From contig NZ_JABXYK010000013.1 in assembly GCF_013378445.1 (NCBI RefSeq), positions 1 through 64,000 on the forward strand: a DNA stretch of 64,000 nucleotides, written 5' to 3'. This document shows positions 17,130-26,212 of this stretch, in pieces (the stretch's first letter is position 1; the number at the start of each line of letters is the position of its first letter). The stretch is from Mycoplana rhizolycopersici (lineage in GTDB: Bacteria > Pseudomonadota > Alphaproteobacteria > Rhizobiales > Rhizobiaceae). The translations under genes were made by a program, and so were the position numbers. Under the pieces are notes generated by a model. That model ran no database searches, was not told where the DNA came from, and was given only the letters and a program-made list of their open reading frames with translations.

Positions 17130-18029
17130 CTATTCCGGAAGATGGAAGGCACCTCTGAAATAGGCGCGAAATGCCGACATCTGCGGGGAAAATTCGGTGC
17201 TGCGCCGCCAGGCCAGGCCGACGTCCATCGACGGTATGTCGTCCTGGAGCACCAGCGTCTCGATGCGTCTGCCCTCCAGCGACCACGGCCGGTGCACCAT
17301 GTCCGACAGGATCGCGACGCCCTGGCCATTGGCAACGAGCGAACGGACGGCCTCCACCGAGGAAGTGCGCAGCGATATGCTGGGCTGGTAGGGCGTCTGG
17401 GTCCAGTACTTCAGCGAGGTATGCGAAGCCTCGTCCACCGTCAGCATGATATAGGGTTCCTCGGCGACATCCTTCAGGCCGACCGGCCCCACCGACAGAA
17501 GCCTGTGGCGGGCGGGAAGCCACAGGCGGCGCGGAGAACTCAGCAGTTTCTCCGTCTGCAGCTCGGGATTGAGGATGTTCGAGGTCAGCAGCACCGAAAT
17601 GTCGTAGCGGTTGGTCAGCAGCCCTTCCTCGATCGACTCCCGATTGAGCTCGAAGAGCTGGATGTCGAGCCCCGGGAACTGCCGGCGTAACCGCTCGATG
17701 TGATAGGGCAGGAAATAGCCGATGACGGTGTAGGTCGCCGCGACCGTCAGGCGGCCAGTGACTTCGCTGGTCACCAGGTTGAGCTGCTGGGCCTCGGCGA
17801 CCTTCTTCATGATATCATAGGCATGGCCGAGAAACTGCCGTCCGGCAGACGTCAGGTCCATCCCGTGAGGCGTGCGCTCGAAAAGCTGCGCCCCGACCGT
17901 TTCCTCCAGGTCGCGGATCGCCGTCGTCACCGCAGACTGCGAGATCGACAGGTTGACCGCTGCTTGCGAGACCTGCCCGGATTCCGCTGTCGCGATGAAA
18001 TATCTGACCTGTTTGAGACTGAGCGCCAT
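17130..18029 (-). CDS. LysR family transcriptional regulator
   Basis: A 299-residue LysR protein: winged helix-turn-helix at residues ~1-60 (LKQVRYFIATAESGQVSQAA, then SISQSAVTTAIRDLE) and a periplasmic-binding-like effector domain. The ATG at 18029 (MALSLKQVRYF) is the normal LysR start; the open frame upstream lies in the AT-rich control region. It is divergent from pxp1 and most likely activates it in response to the substrate. It is convergent with cysG, 44 bases apart. Confidence 0.9.
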   Translation of the reverse strand: MALSLKQVRYFIATAESGQVSQAAVNLSISQSAVTTAIRDLEETVGAQLFERTPHGMDLTSAGRQFLGHAYDIMKKVAEAQQLNLVTSEVTGRLTVAATYTVIGYFLPYHIERLRRQFPGLDIQLFELNRESIEEGLLTNRYDISVLLTSNILNPELQTEKLLSSPRRLWLPARHRLLSVGPVGLKDVAEEPYIMLTVDEASHTSLKYWTQTPYQPSISLRTSSVEAVRSLVANGQGVAILSDMVHRPWSLEGRRIETLVLQDDIPSMDVGLAWRRSTEFSPQMSAFRAYFRGAFHLPE

Positions 18030-18300
18030 ATCGTAATTCTGGATATCGATCTTTCGTTTTTCAGATACGAGGCCGAAGCATCGGCTCAATTTCTCTCCAG
18101 CGCACCCTTATTTCCGCGCTAAACACTTGAATCAACAACGGATTGTGGTGCTCAGAAAATGGGCGCCATATTCTGATTTTCAGATAATAAACATGAGAAA
18201 TTCGAATTTTTCAAATGCGAAATTTGCGCGTAGCGTCTCCTGACGAAAACGCGTGCACCATCTTGCATTGCAAAAAATACAAGCAGAATGGGAGAGGCTT
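18030..18300. promoter_or_regulatory. Divergent control region between lysR and pxp1
   Basis: An AT-rich 271-base space. It contains a perfect palindrome AAATTCGAATTT (18198-18209) and an inverted repeat TCTGA-ttt-TCAGA (18172-18184); TTTTCAGATA occurs at 18178-18187 and again near 18057-18066, close to lysR. LysR sites are interrupted palindromes in exactly such spaces. Which element is the operator cannot be settled by reading. Confidence 0.6.
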
Positions 18301-19080
18301 TTGGCTCTCGAGGTAGTAGATATCAATTGCGACATGGGCGAGGCTTTCGGGCGCTGGCACGTCGGCGACACCGACGATGCGAGCCTCATGGGCTACATCA
18401 GTTCCGCCAACATCGCTGCCGGCTTTCACGCCGGCGATCCGAACCTGATGGACCAGACGGTTCGCCTCGCGGTGGAGCATGGCGTCGGTATCGGTGCGCA
18501 CCCCGGCTACAACGACCTGCAGGGCTTCGGCCGTCGCCGCATCAACGGCACCTCCCGCGAACTGGTCAACGACATCGCCTACCAGGTCGGCGCGCTGCGC
18601 GAATTTGCGCGCCGCCACGGCGCCCGCCTTCAGCACGTCAAGCCGCACGGCGCGCTCTACATGGAAATGGCAGTCAATCCGGACTTCGCCCAGCAGTTCA
18701 TCACCTACATGCGGACGGTGGCGCCCAACGCATTCGTCTTCTGCATGGCGGGTTCGGCGACGGAGCGTGCGGCGCACGAGGCGGGGCAGCCCGCGATCCG
18801 CGAGTTCTATGCCGATCGCGACTATGATGAGAGCGGCTCCATCGTCTTTACCCGCGACGCGGGCCGGCCGGACCCGGCCGCGATCGCCCGCAAGGTGGTC
18901 CGCGCCTGCGTCGAGGGCAGGGTGACCGCTGTCACCGGCCGCGATATCGAGGTCCCGTTCGAAAGCATCTGCTTCCACTCCGATACGCTCGGCGCATTGG
19001 ACATTGTACGCCACATGCGCGATGCGCTGCGCGCCGAGGGCATTCGCATCGCCCCGGTATCCGAAATCGTCAAAGTTTAA
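18301..19080 (+). CDS. pxpA: PxpA-like protein (LamB/YcsF family), pxp1 cluster
   Basis: A 259-residue member of the LamB/YcsF family, the PxpA subunit of prokaryotic 5-oxoprolinase. Family motifs are VDINCDMGEAFGRW at the N-terminus, ANIAAGFHAGDP and GAHPGYNDLQGFGRR, and VKPHGALY. PxpA is thought to hydrolyse the activated lactam. The TTG at 18301 is chosen because GGGAGAGG precedes it and translation then starts right at the conserved ALEVVDINCDMGE; upstream in-frame residues are unlike the family. First gene of a five-gene operon with biotin carboxylase parts, unlike classical pxpBCA. Confidence 0.88.
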   Translation: MALEVVDINCDMGEAFGRWHVGDTDDASLMGYISSANIAAGFHAGDPNLMDQTVRLAVEHGVGIGAHPGYNDLQGFGRRRINGTSRELVNDIAYQVGALREFARRHGARLQHVKPHGALYMEMAVNPDFAQQFITYMRTVAPNAFVFCMAGSATERAAHEAGQPAIREFYADRDYDESGSIVFTRDAGRPDPAAIARKVVRACVEGRVTAVTGRDIEVPFESICFHSDTLGALDIVRHMRDALRAEGIRIAPVSEIVKV

Positions 19081-19095
19081 TTTCCGGAGAACATC

Positions 19096-19338
19096 ATGAG
19101 CAAGCTCGAGATCAGATCGCCGCTTCCCGGCACTTTCTACCGCAAGCCGTCTCCGGATGCGCCAAACTTCAAATCCGACGGCGATGCCGTCGCCACCACC
19201 GACGTGGTCGGCCTCATCGAGGTGATGAAGACCTTTCACGAGATTCCGGCGGGCATAGAAGGAAGCCGGGTCACGTTCCTGGTGGACGATGCCGAACCGA
19301 TCATGGCAGGCCAGGTGATCGCAGAGGTCGAGGCATGA
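19096..19338 (+). CDS. Biotin carboxyl carrier protein, pxp1 cluster
   Basis: An 80-residue single-domain biotinyl carrier, half the length of AccB because it lacks the N-terminal linker. The biotin site is EVMKTF with Lys45, a variant of the usual AMKM; the flanking strand pattern (RSPLPGTFYRKPSP ... AGQVIAEVEA) is complete. It would carry carboxybiotin between the biotin carboxylase and the PxpB/PxpC-like transferase. It overlaps the next gene by 4 bases. Confidence 0.9.
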   Translation: MSKLEIRSPLPGTFYRKPSPDAPNFKSDGDAVATTDVVGLIEVMKTFHEIPAGIEGSRVTFLVDDAEPIMAGQVIAEVEA

Positions 19339-20720
19339 CGATCCGCTCGCTGCTGATCGCCAATCGCGGCGAGATCGCGGTGCGGATCATCCGGGCGGCC
19401 AAGGCTCTGGGCATCCGCACCGTGCAGGTGCATTCCGCCGCCGACCACGACATGCTGGCCGTCAAACTCGCCGACGAGGCGATCGACATCGGCCCGCCGT
19501 CTGCCGCAAAGTCATATTTGAAGATCGAGGCGGTGATCGCCGCCGCCAGGCAGGCCGGCGTCGATGCCATCCACCCCGGCTACGGCTTCCTGTCCGAAAA
19601 TGCCGCCTTTGCGCAAGCGGTCGAAGACGCCGGCATGATCTTCGTCGGCCCGAAGGCCGGGGCAATCAGCCTTCTCGGCGACAAGGTCGAGGCGCGCAAG
19701 GTCGCCAAGCGTGCCGGGGTGCCGACGGTGCCAGGCAGCGACGGCCGCGTGGACAGCGTCGAGGTTGCCCGCGAGATCGTCGGAAGGATCGGGTTCCCGA
19801 TCATGATCAAGGCCGCCGCTGGCGGCGGTGGCCGCGGCATCCGGATTGCCGAGACGATGGAGGATTTCGAACGTCACTTCCCGCAGGCCTCAGCCGAGGC
19901 GCTCGCCGCCTTCGGCGACGGCGGCCTCTACATCGAGAAGGTGATCACGCGGGCCCGCCACGTCGAGGTGCAGATCCTCGGCGACGGGGAGAATGCCGTG
20001 CATTGCTTCGAGCGAGAATGCTCGCTCCAGCGCCGTCGCCAGAAGGTCTGGGAGGAGGCGCCATCGCATCTCCTGCCCGAGAATGTGCGCACCGCCCTTT
20101 GCGCCAGCGCAGTGGCGCTTGCCCGGGAGGTGAACTACCGCGGCGCCGGTACCGTCGAATATCTCTACGACGAGGTCAGCGGCGAGTTCTACTTCATCGA
20201 GGTCAACACCCGCATCCAGGTCGAGCATCCGGTGACGGAGATGATCACCGGCATCGACCTCGTGGCTGAGATGATCCGCATCGCCGGCGGCGAAAAGCTG
20301 TCCGTTCGCCAGGAAGACATCAAGGTCCACGGCCATGCCATCGAATGCCGGATCAACGCGGAGGATCCGTCCAAGGGCTTCCTGCCGGGACCGGGCACGG
20401 TGGAGAAGCTGGTGGTGCCGGAAGGCGAGGGCATCCGTTTCGACACCATGCTCTACGAGGGCTACACGGTCCCGCCCTTCTACGACTCGCTTCTCGGCAA
20501 GCTGATCGTCTGGGCGGAGACGCGCGAAGCCTGCCTGAAGCGCCTGCAAGACGCCCTGCGCGGCCTCACGATCAAGGGGCTGCCAACGACGGTTCCGCTG
20601 CACTTGGCACTGGCCGGCGACCCGGCCGTGGCAAACGCGGATTTCCATACGCGCTTTCTTGAACAATGGCTTGAAACGGATTTTCCGGCGGCGCTCGCCG
20701 CCCTCGAGGAGGCTGCCTGA
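19335..20720 (+). CDS. Biotin carboxylase subunit, pxp1 cluster
   Basis: A 461-residue ATP-grasp biotin carboxylase of AccC type. Visible are the N-terminal [18 protein letters not shown], the glycine-rich ATP loop KAAAGGGGRGIRI and the catalytic region [20 protein letters not shown]. It carboxylates the carrier biotin with ATP and bicarbonate. Housekeeping AccC is normally next to accB elsewhere, so this copy serves the local pathway. Starts overlap the carrier stop (ATGA) and its stop overlaps the next ATG (TGATG). Confidence 0.92.
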   Translation: MTIRSLLIANRGEIAVRIIRAAKALGIRTVQVHSAADHDMLAVKLADEAIDIGPPSAAKSYLKIEAVIAAARQAGVDAIHPGYGFLSENAAFAQAVEDAGMIFVGPKAGAISLLGDKVEARKVAKRAGVPTVPGSDGRVDSVEVAREIVGRIGFPIMIKAAAGGGGRGIRIAETMEDFERHFPQASAEALAAFGDGGLYIEKVITRARHVEVQILGDGENAVHCFERECSLQRRRQKVWEEAPSHLLPENVRTALCASAVALAREVNYRGAGTVEYLYDEVSGEFYFIEVNTRIQVEHPVTEMITGIDLVAEMIRIAGGEKLSVRQEDIKVHGHAIECRINAEDPSKGFLPGPGTVEKLVVPEGEGIRFDTMLYEGYTVPPFYDSLLGKLIVWAETREACLKRLQDALRGLTIKGLPTTVPLHLALAGDPAVANADFHTRFLEQWLETDFPAALAALEEAA

Positions 20721-21595
20721 TGCCCATGCGCTATTCATTCGGAGGCGACGAGCACCTGTTTGTCGAATGCAGCGAGGACATGTCGCTCGAGGCCTTCTTC
20801 AACAGCCTGTCAATGACGACCGGCATCAAGGAGGCGGGTATCAAGGGCGTGACCGAGATCTGCCCGGCCAACGCCTCCTTCCAGATCAAGTTCGATCCGG
20901 ATGTCATCCATCCCGACGACGTGCTGAGCGAAGTCAAGGCGATCGAGGCTGCGGCTACGAAGGCGGAGCCCGTTATCACCACCCGCATCGTCGAGATCCC
21001 GGTCTTCTACAACGATCCCTGGACACACGAGACGCTGATGCGTTTCCGCGAGCGCCATCAGGACCCGACGGGCACCGACCTCGACTATGCCGCACGCATC
21101 AACAATTACGCCTCGGTCGACGAGTTCATCAGGGCGCATTCCGGTTCGCCGTGGTTCGTATCGATGGTCGGCTTCGTCTCCGGCCTGCCGTTCATGTACC
21201 AGATGGTCGAGCGCAAGCGGCAGATTCAGGTGCCGAAATACCTGCGCCCGCGCACGGACACGCCGCGCCTCACGGTCGGCCATGGCGGCTGCTTCGGCTG
21301 CATCTACTCGGTGCGCGGCGCCGGCGGCTACCAGATGTTCGGCATCACGCCGATGCCCATCTACGACCCCACCCAGCAGACCAGCTATCTGAAGGATTTC
21401 ATGGTGTTCTTCCGTCCGGGCGACATCGTGAAGTTCAAGCCGGTCGACCGCGACGGCTACGACCAGGCGGTGGAAGACGTGGACAAGGGTCGGTTTGCGC
21501 CCCCGATCCGCGAGGTCAGGTTCGACCTGCGCGAGTTCCAGAACGACATCGACGGCTACAACGCAAAGCTGGAGGGCGTGCTCAATGGCCATTAA
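20720..21595 (+). CDS. PxpB-like carboxyltransferase subunit (AHS1/KipI domain), divergent
   Basis: A 291-residue protein of the AHS1 (KipI/PxpB) family, about 60 residues longer than typical PxpB. The N-terminal half matches the KipI N-domain. In the C-terminal domain the usual GFAPGFAYL is replaced by GFVSGLPFMYQM (151-162), the IPAGSVGIAG region by VGHGGCFGCIY (186-196), and SPGGWQLLG by RGAGGYQMFG (199-208). With its partner it corresponds to the transferase domain of urea carboxylase. The changes suggest a substrate other than 5-oxoproline. Overlaps the next gene by 11 bases. Confidence 0.82.
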   Translation: MPMRYSFGGDEHLFVECSEDMSLEAFFNSLSMTTGIKEAGIKGVTEICPANASFQIKFDPDVIHPDDVLSEVKAIEAAATKAEPVITTRIVEIPVFYNDPWTHETLMRFRERHQDPTGTDLDYAARINNYASVDEFIRAHSGSPWFVSMVGFVSGLPFMYQMVERKRQIQVPKYLRPRTDTPRLTVGHGGCFGCIYSVRGAGGYQMFGITPMPIYDPTQQTSYLKDFMVFFRPGDIVKFKPVDRDGYDQAVEDVDKGRFAPPIREVRFDLREFQNDIDGYNAKLEGVLNGH

Positions 21596-22553
21596 GGTTA
21601 TCCATCCCGGCCTTGCCACGACCGTCCAGGACCTCGGCCGCCCGGGCTATTTCCATCTCGGCATTCCCGAAGGCGGAGCGATGGACCGCTTGTCGCTCAA
21701 GGCGGCAAATCTTCTCGTCGGCAATGACGAGGGCGCCGCCGGCCTCGAGGCCGTGTTCATCGGGCCCAAACTCGAATTCACCCGGGATGCAATGGTTGCA
21801 GTCACCGGCGCGGAGATGCCCATCAAGGTCGATGGCGTCGAACAGCCCGGCTGGACTGCCCTTGCCGTGAAGGCCGGACAGGTACTGACGTTCGATTTCC
21901 TCAAGGGCGGGGCACGCATCTACATCGCCGTATCCGGCGGCATCGACGTTCCCACGGCCCTCGGCAGCCGTTCGACCTATCCGATCGGCGCGCTTGGCGG
22001 CTTCAATGGCCGCGCGATCGCCGCGGGTGACGAATTGCCGGTGGGCGAGGCGCGCAAGGCGACCGAAGGAAAATCGATCCCCGAGGCGCTGCGCCGCAGA
22101 CCGGGCATGCCGGCGGAACTTCGCGTCGTGCCTGGCCTCTACTGGCATCGCATCAGCGAACAGGCTGGCAGGAACTTCTTCGAGGACGAATGGAAAGTGG
22201 CGCCCGAGGCCGATCGCATGGGTTATCGCTTCCGCGGCGGCAGGCCGCTCGATTTCGTGCCGCGCGAGCAGCCGTTCGGTGCCGGATCGGATCCGTCCAA
22301 CATCGTCGACAGCTGCTACCCCTATGGTTCGATCCAGGTGCCCGGCGGCACCGAGCCGATCATTCTGCACCGCGATGCCGTCTCCGGCGGCGGTTATTTC
22401 ATGATCGGCACGGTGATCTCGGCCGACATGGACCTGATCGGCCAGATGCAGCCGCATACGCCGACCCGCTTCGTCAAGGTCGATATCGGGACGGCGCTGC
22501 AAGCCCGCAAGGACCGCGCCGCCCTTCTCGGGCAGATCAAGGCGCTGTTCTAG
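21585..22553 (+). CDS. PxpC-like carboxyltransferase subunit (AHS2/KipA domain)
   Basis: A 322-residue AHS2 (KipA/PxpC) family protein with the canonical start IKVIHPGLATTVQDLGRPGY and GIPEGGAMDRLSLKAANLLV. The C-terminal YPYGSIQVPGGTEPIILHRD and SGGGYFMIGTVISADMD are also family features. It pairs with the PxpB-like protein. The ATG at 21585 lies inside the end of the previous gene. It ends the pxp1 operon; no clear terminator is visible in the 96 bases to the convergent GntR gene. Confidence 0.88.
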   Translation: MAIKVIHPGLATTVQDLGRPGYFHLGIPEGGAMDRLSLKAANLLVGNDEGAAGLEAVFIGPKLEFTRDAMVAVTGAEMPIKVDGVEQPGWTALAVKAGQVLTFDFLKGGARIYIAVSGGIDVPTALGSRSTYPIGALGGFNGRAIAAGDELPVGEARKATEGKSIPEALRRRPGMPAELRVVPGLYWHRISEQAGRNFFEDEWKVAPEADRMGYRFRGGRPLDFVPREQPFGAGSDPSNIVDSCYPYGSIQVPGGTEPIILHRDAVSGGGYFMIGTVISADMDLIGQMQPHTPTRFVKVDIGTALQARKDRAALLGQIKALF

Positions 22554-22649
22554 GAGGATAGGGCGATGGCCGGGACGACTGCGAGAAAAAGCGTTGCGGC
22601 CATCGTCACCCGGCATGCTCCGGAAAGCGCGGGCCGGCAGGCGAGCGCC

Positions 22650-23660
22650 TTACTCCATCACGCGGGTGAGGTAGTCGGCGGTAACGCTCGGCCCCGGAAT
22701 GATCGCCACGATCTTCATCTGGGCGATCGTCCGGTTGACCGAGGCGTCGAGATGGCTTTCGAGCATGGCGGCGGCGGCGGCAACCGCCCCGCGCATCAAC
22801 AGTTCCACCACGAGCCGCAGCTCGGTGATGAGGATAGGCTCGCCGGGCAGGCCGAGACGGCGCAGCAGGCGCTCGGTCGCGGCCACCGGCAGCAGGTTGT
22901 TTGCGATGAGATCGCGCAGCTTCTCGTTCGGCGTCGACAGGACACAGGTTTCGATGAAGCGCGTCTGGATATCCTCAGGGTCGCGCTGGACGTCGAGCGC
23001 ATGCAGCTTCTCAAGTTCGGCGAGGCGATCGAAGAGCCGCTTCAGCGCATCGCGATCGAGGTGCGGCGCACCGGTGATCAGCGCCTGGGGCTCGAGCATC
23101 TTGCGCAGGACGAAATGTTCCTTGACCGTCTGCGCCGTCAGCGGTCCTGCCACCCAGTGGGAACTCTGGTTCTTACGAACCAGGCCCCGTTCGCTCAGGC
23201 GGCCCAGAACGTCGCGCACGACCGTTCGGCTGACGTTGAAGTGGCTGGCAAGCTCGGTTTCGATGATCCTGTACTGCCCGAAGACAACACAGCCGGCGAC
23301 GTCCTTCTCGACCGTGTTGTAGATCCGCTCCCAGGAGGAACGGCTCTGCAGCGCTTCGTCAACGTGCTGGGGAACGACGAGGCCGATCGACTTGATGTCG
23401 ACGCGGTTCGGCTCAACGCGCTCCCCGCCGGGACCGACAAGGAAGCCGCGCCCCTTGAAGCGCGACACCAGTCCCTCGGACTCCAGCGTTTGCAGCGCGC
23501 GCTGCACCGGGGCGCGCGAAATCTGCAGGATCTCGGCAATCGGGCCCTCCAGCAGCACCAGACCGGCCGGAAGCGTGCCCTCGACAATATTCTTCCGCAG
23601 CACGTGCTCGGCAAGTTCGTAGCGACGCTGCGTACTCTGTCCGGTCCGGTTGTCGGCCAT
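22650..23660 (-). CDS. GntR-type regulator with two winged helix domains and FCD-like domain
   Basis: A 336-residue protein (from the ATG at 23660). It holds two GntR winged helices in a row: residues 14-76 (YELAEHVLRKNIVEGTLPAG, ISRAPVQRALQTLESEGLVS) and 110-171 (ERIYNTVEKDVAGCVVFGQY, VSRTVVRDVLGRLSERGLV). A helical FCD-type ligand domain follows (175-325). FadR-family proteins normally have one winged helix and ~230 residues. In-frame ATGs at 23699 and 23720 are possible but no start has a strong ribosome site. Divergent from the long transporter operon, so a likely regulator of it. Confidence 0.82.
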   Translation of the reverse strand: MADNRTGQSTQRRYELAEHVLRKNIVEGTLPAGLVLLEGPIAEILQISRAPVQRALQTLESEGLVSRFKGRGFLVGPGGERVEPNRVDIKSIGLVVPQHVDEALQSRSSWERIYNTVEKDVAGCVVFGQYRIIETELASHFNVSRTVVRDVLGRLSERGLVRKNQSSHWVAGPLTAQTVKEHFVLRKMLEPQALITGAPHLDRDALKRLFDRLAELEKLHALDVQRDPEDIQTRFIETCVLSTPNEKLRDLIANNLLPVAATERLLRRLGLPGEPILITELRLVVELLMRGAVAAAAAMLESHLDASVNRTIAQMKIVAIIPGPSVTADYLTRVME

Positions 23661-24188
23661 GAAATCAAGATACCTTCGCTCTGGCGCCCGAGTGGTCATC
23701 CGTTTGTACGCGATCTGCAATTGAAGTTCGATAGACGACTATAAATGCATTTTGCATACATCATTGACAAGAAGGATTGACGCAATTCGGCGCCGATTGC
23801 GCTGAAAACGGGACATCGCGCCGCGCGCAGAATGCGCGCGGTGCGGATGTGTGCGCGAAATGCGCGCCAAAGAGGCGATAACGTGCGCGTTCTCGAGGCG
23901 CATCGGCGCGTCCGCCGACAAGCCTGCCAACTTCTGCTCCAACAATGCAAAAAATTCAAAAAAGTCTATTGAGTACAAAAATCATTTATGTATTCTAGAT
24001 CACAACAAGCGCGCCGCTCAGAAGCGCGGGGAACTGAACACAGATTTTAACTTTGGTGGAATCATTCGATCGTGCGCGGAACGCCTGCGTGCGAGCGCTA
24101 TCGGCTTGTCGCCGTTCGGTCGTCACTGGCTGAACGAACGGATTGTCGTTGCCGGATGCATGCCGCCTGCAAACTGGCAGGATGAACA
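23661..24188. promoter_or_regulatory. Control region ahead of the long transporter operon
   Basis: About 500 bases without a supported gene. Near the regulator is ATGCA-ttt-TGCAT (23745-23757), an inverted repeat suited to a GntR operator. The middle is rich in GCGC motifs. TTGAGT (23969-23974) and TATTCT (23991-23996) with 16-base spacing could be a promoter for the ABC operon. Nothing coding is supported. Confidence 0.45.
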
Positions 24189-25262
24189 GTGTCGGCCGTG
24201 CTTCAACTTTCCAATGTCGTGAAGACCTATGGTGACCTGAGGGCGCTCGACGGGATCGACCTGTCCCTGCCTGACGATTCCTATGTCTCGCTGCTGGGGC
24301 CGAGCGGCTCCGGCAAGACCACGCTGCTGCGCGTGATCGCGGGTTTCGAACCGCCGGAAGGCGGCACAATCCGGTTTTCCGGCAAGGATGTAACCAACAC
24401 GCCGCCGCACGAGCGTAATATCGGCTTCGTCTTCCAGAACTTTGCCTTGTTTCCGCATCTGTCGGTCTACGACAACATCGCCTTCGGACTGGTCAATCGT
24501 GCAGTGGATCCGGTCACCGACCCGAAGCTGGTGGACAGGAAGGTGCGCGACATGATTTCACTGGTCGGGCTCACGGGTCTCGAAGGCCGCGCCACGACCC
24601 AGATCTCGGGCGGCCAGAAACAGCGCGTCGCGCTTGCGCGCACGCTCGTCACCGAGCCGCAGATGGTCCTGCTCGACGAGCCGCTGGGTGCGCTGGACGC
24701 CAACCTTCGCGCCCGCATGCGCAGCGAACTGCGCATGATCCGCGAACGTTGCGGCGTGACCTTCCTGCATGTGACCGGCAGCGAGACCGAGGCGCTCGCC
24801 ATGGGCGACACCGTGCTCGTGCTCGACCGGGCGCGCATCGCCCAGCAGGGCGATTCCGACACCATCTACAACCGCCCCTGTTCGCCGGCCGTGGCCCGCT
24901 TCCTGAACTGCTACAACCTGTTCTCGGGCAAGATGGCCGATGGCGGATTTGCAACTGCGCAGGGGCTGCTTGGCTTCCAGGGACAGCCGCAAAGGGCTGC
25001 CGATCCTGCCTATGCCATCCGCTACGACCGCGTCGACATCCGCCCGGCAGGGGCGGCTGTGACCGGAGACGAGGTGCAGATCGAGGGCACTTTCATCGCC
25101 AGCGAATACACCGGCTCGGCCGTCAACGCCTTCTTTTCGCTGGACGACGGAAAGGTGTTCGAGGTGGAGGCGCATCTCAGCCACCGGGCGCCGGAAAATC
25201 ACGAACCGCACAGGCGCTACGCGCTGGCCTGGAAGAGGGAGGACGCCCTTGTCTTCGCTTGA
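24189..25262 (+). CDS. Polyamine-type ABC ATPase lacking the switch histidine
   Basis: A 357-residue PotA-like ATPase. Walker A GPSGSGKTT (37-45), Q-loop region FVFQNFALFPH, signature ISGGQKQR and Walker [12 protein letters not shown] are intact. The H-loop is not: the usual VTHDQEEA reads VTGSETEA, with Gly197 in place of the switch histidine, confirmed in the DNA (GTG ACC GGC at 24771-24779). Losing this residue normally cripples hydrolysis. A second, complete ATPase is encoded in the same operon at 30015. A GTG start at 24189 begins the conserved N-terminus. A TOBE-like C-terminal domain follows. Confidence 0.9.
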   Translation: MSAVLQLSNVVKTYGDLRALDGIDLSLPDDSYVSLLGPSGSGKTTLLRVIAGFEPPEGGTIRFSGKDVTNTPPHERNIGFVFQNFALFPHLSVYDNIAFGLVNRAVDPVTDPKLVDRKVRDMISLVGLTGLEGRATTQISGGQKQRVALARTLVTEPQMVLLDEPLGALDANLRARMRSELRMIRERCGVTFLHVTGSETEALAMGDTVLVLDRARIAQQGDSDTIYNRPCSPAVARFLNCYNLFSGKMADGGFATAQGLLGFQGQPQRAADPAYAIRYDRVDIRPAGAAVTGDEVQIEGTFIASEYTGSAVNAFFSLDDGKVFEVEAHLSHRAPENHEPHRRYALAWKREDALVFA

Positions 25263-25310
25263 ACCGAATGCACGCCGCTGCCTCCCAGCCCGTTCGCGGA
25301 GAATTGCGAG

Positions 25311-26210
25311 ATGACCATGACCGCCGTCACCGAAGAAATCAAAACCGAGAAGGCTGCGGCCAAAAGCTCGTCTGGCAAGACGCTGTGGCTGCTTGCGCCG
25401 GGCGTGCTGTGGATGCTGCTCTTCCTCGTCCTGCCGCTCGCGATGATGCTCTATGTGTCGTTCTGGACGCAGACCACCTTCAAGATCGAGCCGACGCTGA
25501 CGCTGAAGAGCTGGATCACCTTCTTCACCTCCGACACCTATCTGGGCGCGCTGTGGACCACCGTGCGGATCTGGCTGATCGTGCTCGCGGCCACGGTCGT
25601 GGTCGGCTATCCGGCAGCCCTTTTCGTCGGGCTGTTCGTCAAGAACAAGACGCTGCAGACCGTCCTGCTGGTGCTGTGCGTCATACCGTTCTGGACCTCG
25701 TTCCTCATTCGCGTGCTGGCCTGGCGGCCGATGCTCGGCAAGGAGGGCGCGATCAACATGATCCTGATGAAGATCGGCATCATCAGCCAGCCGATCGAGG
25801 TGCTGCTCTTCTCCGAGCTCTCCGTCATCATCGGCATGACGCAGATCTACTGCGTTTTCATGGTCGGCCCGATCGCCTTCATGCTCGGCCGCATCGATCC
25901 CTCGATCATCGAAGCCGCCAAGGATCTCGGCGCAGGCTTCTGGCGGATTTTCCGCACCATCATCCTGCCGCTTTCCATGCCGGGCGTCGTGGTCGGCGCC
26001 ATCTTCGTCTCGGTCATGGTTCTCGGTGAATTCGCTACGTCGGCCGCACTTTCGGGCCGCAAGGTGAACCTGCTCGGCAACATCATCGTCACCCAGGTCG
26101 GATCGCTGAAATGGGCCTTCGCGGCGGTCGCCGGCGTCGTCCTCACCATCCTCATGGGCGCAGTCGTCGCGGCTCTCCTGCGGGTCGTCGATCTCAGGAA
26201 GGAGCTCTGA
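25311..26210 (+). CDS. ABC transporter permease, PotB type
   Basis: A 299-residue permease with six predicted membrane helices, first at residues ~25-45 (LWLLAPGVLWMLLFLVLPLA). The ATPase-contact loop is IIEAAKDLGAGFWRIFRTI. It starts 48 bases after the ATPase gene and ends two bases before the second permease, so they are co-translated. Confidence 0.92.
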   Translation: MTMTAVTEEIKTEKAAAKSSSGKTLWLLAPGVLWMLLFLVLPLAMMLYVSFWTQTTFKIEPTLTLKSWITFFTSDTYLGALWTTVRIWLIVLAATVVVGYPAALFVGLFVKNKTLQTVLLVLCVIPFWTSFLIRVLAWRPMLGKEGAINMILMKIGIISQPIEVLLFSELSVIIGMTQIYCVFMVGPIAFMLGRIDPSIIEAAKDLGAGFWRIFRTIILPLSMPGVVVGAIFVSVMVLGEFATSAALSGRKVNLLGNIIVTQVGSLKWAFAAVAGVVLTILMGAVVAALLRVVDLRKEL

Positions 26211-26212
26211 TC

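Noticed and set aside
20659-21870. A 403-codon + strand frame covering the PxpB-like gene
   Set aside because: It is out of frame with the AHS1 protein at 20720, which has overlapping stop/start coupling and family motifs; the alternative is arginine-rich noise.
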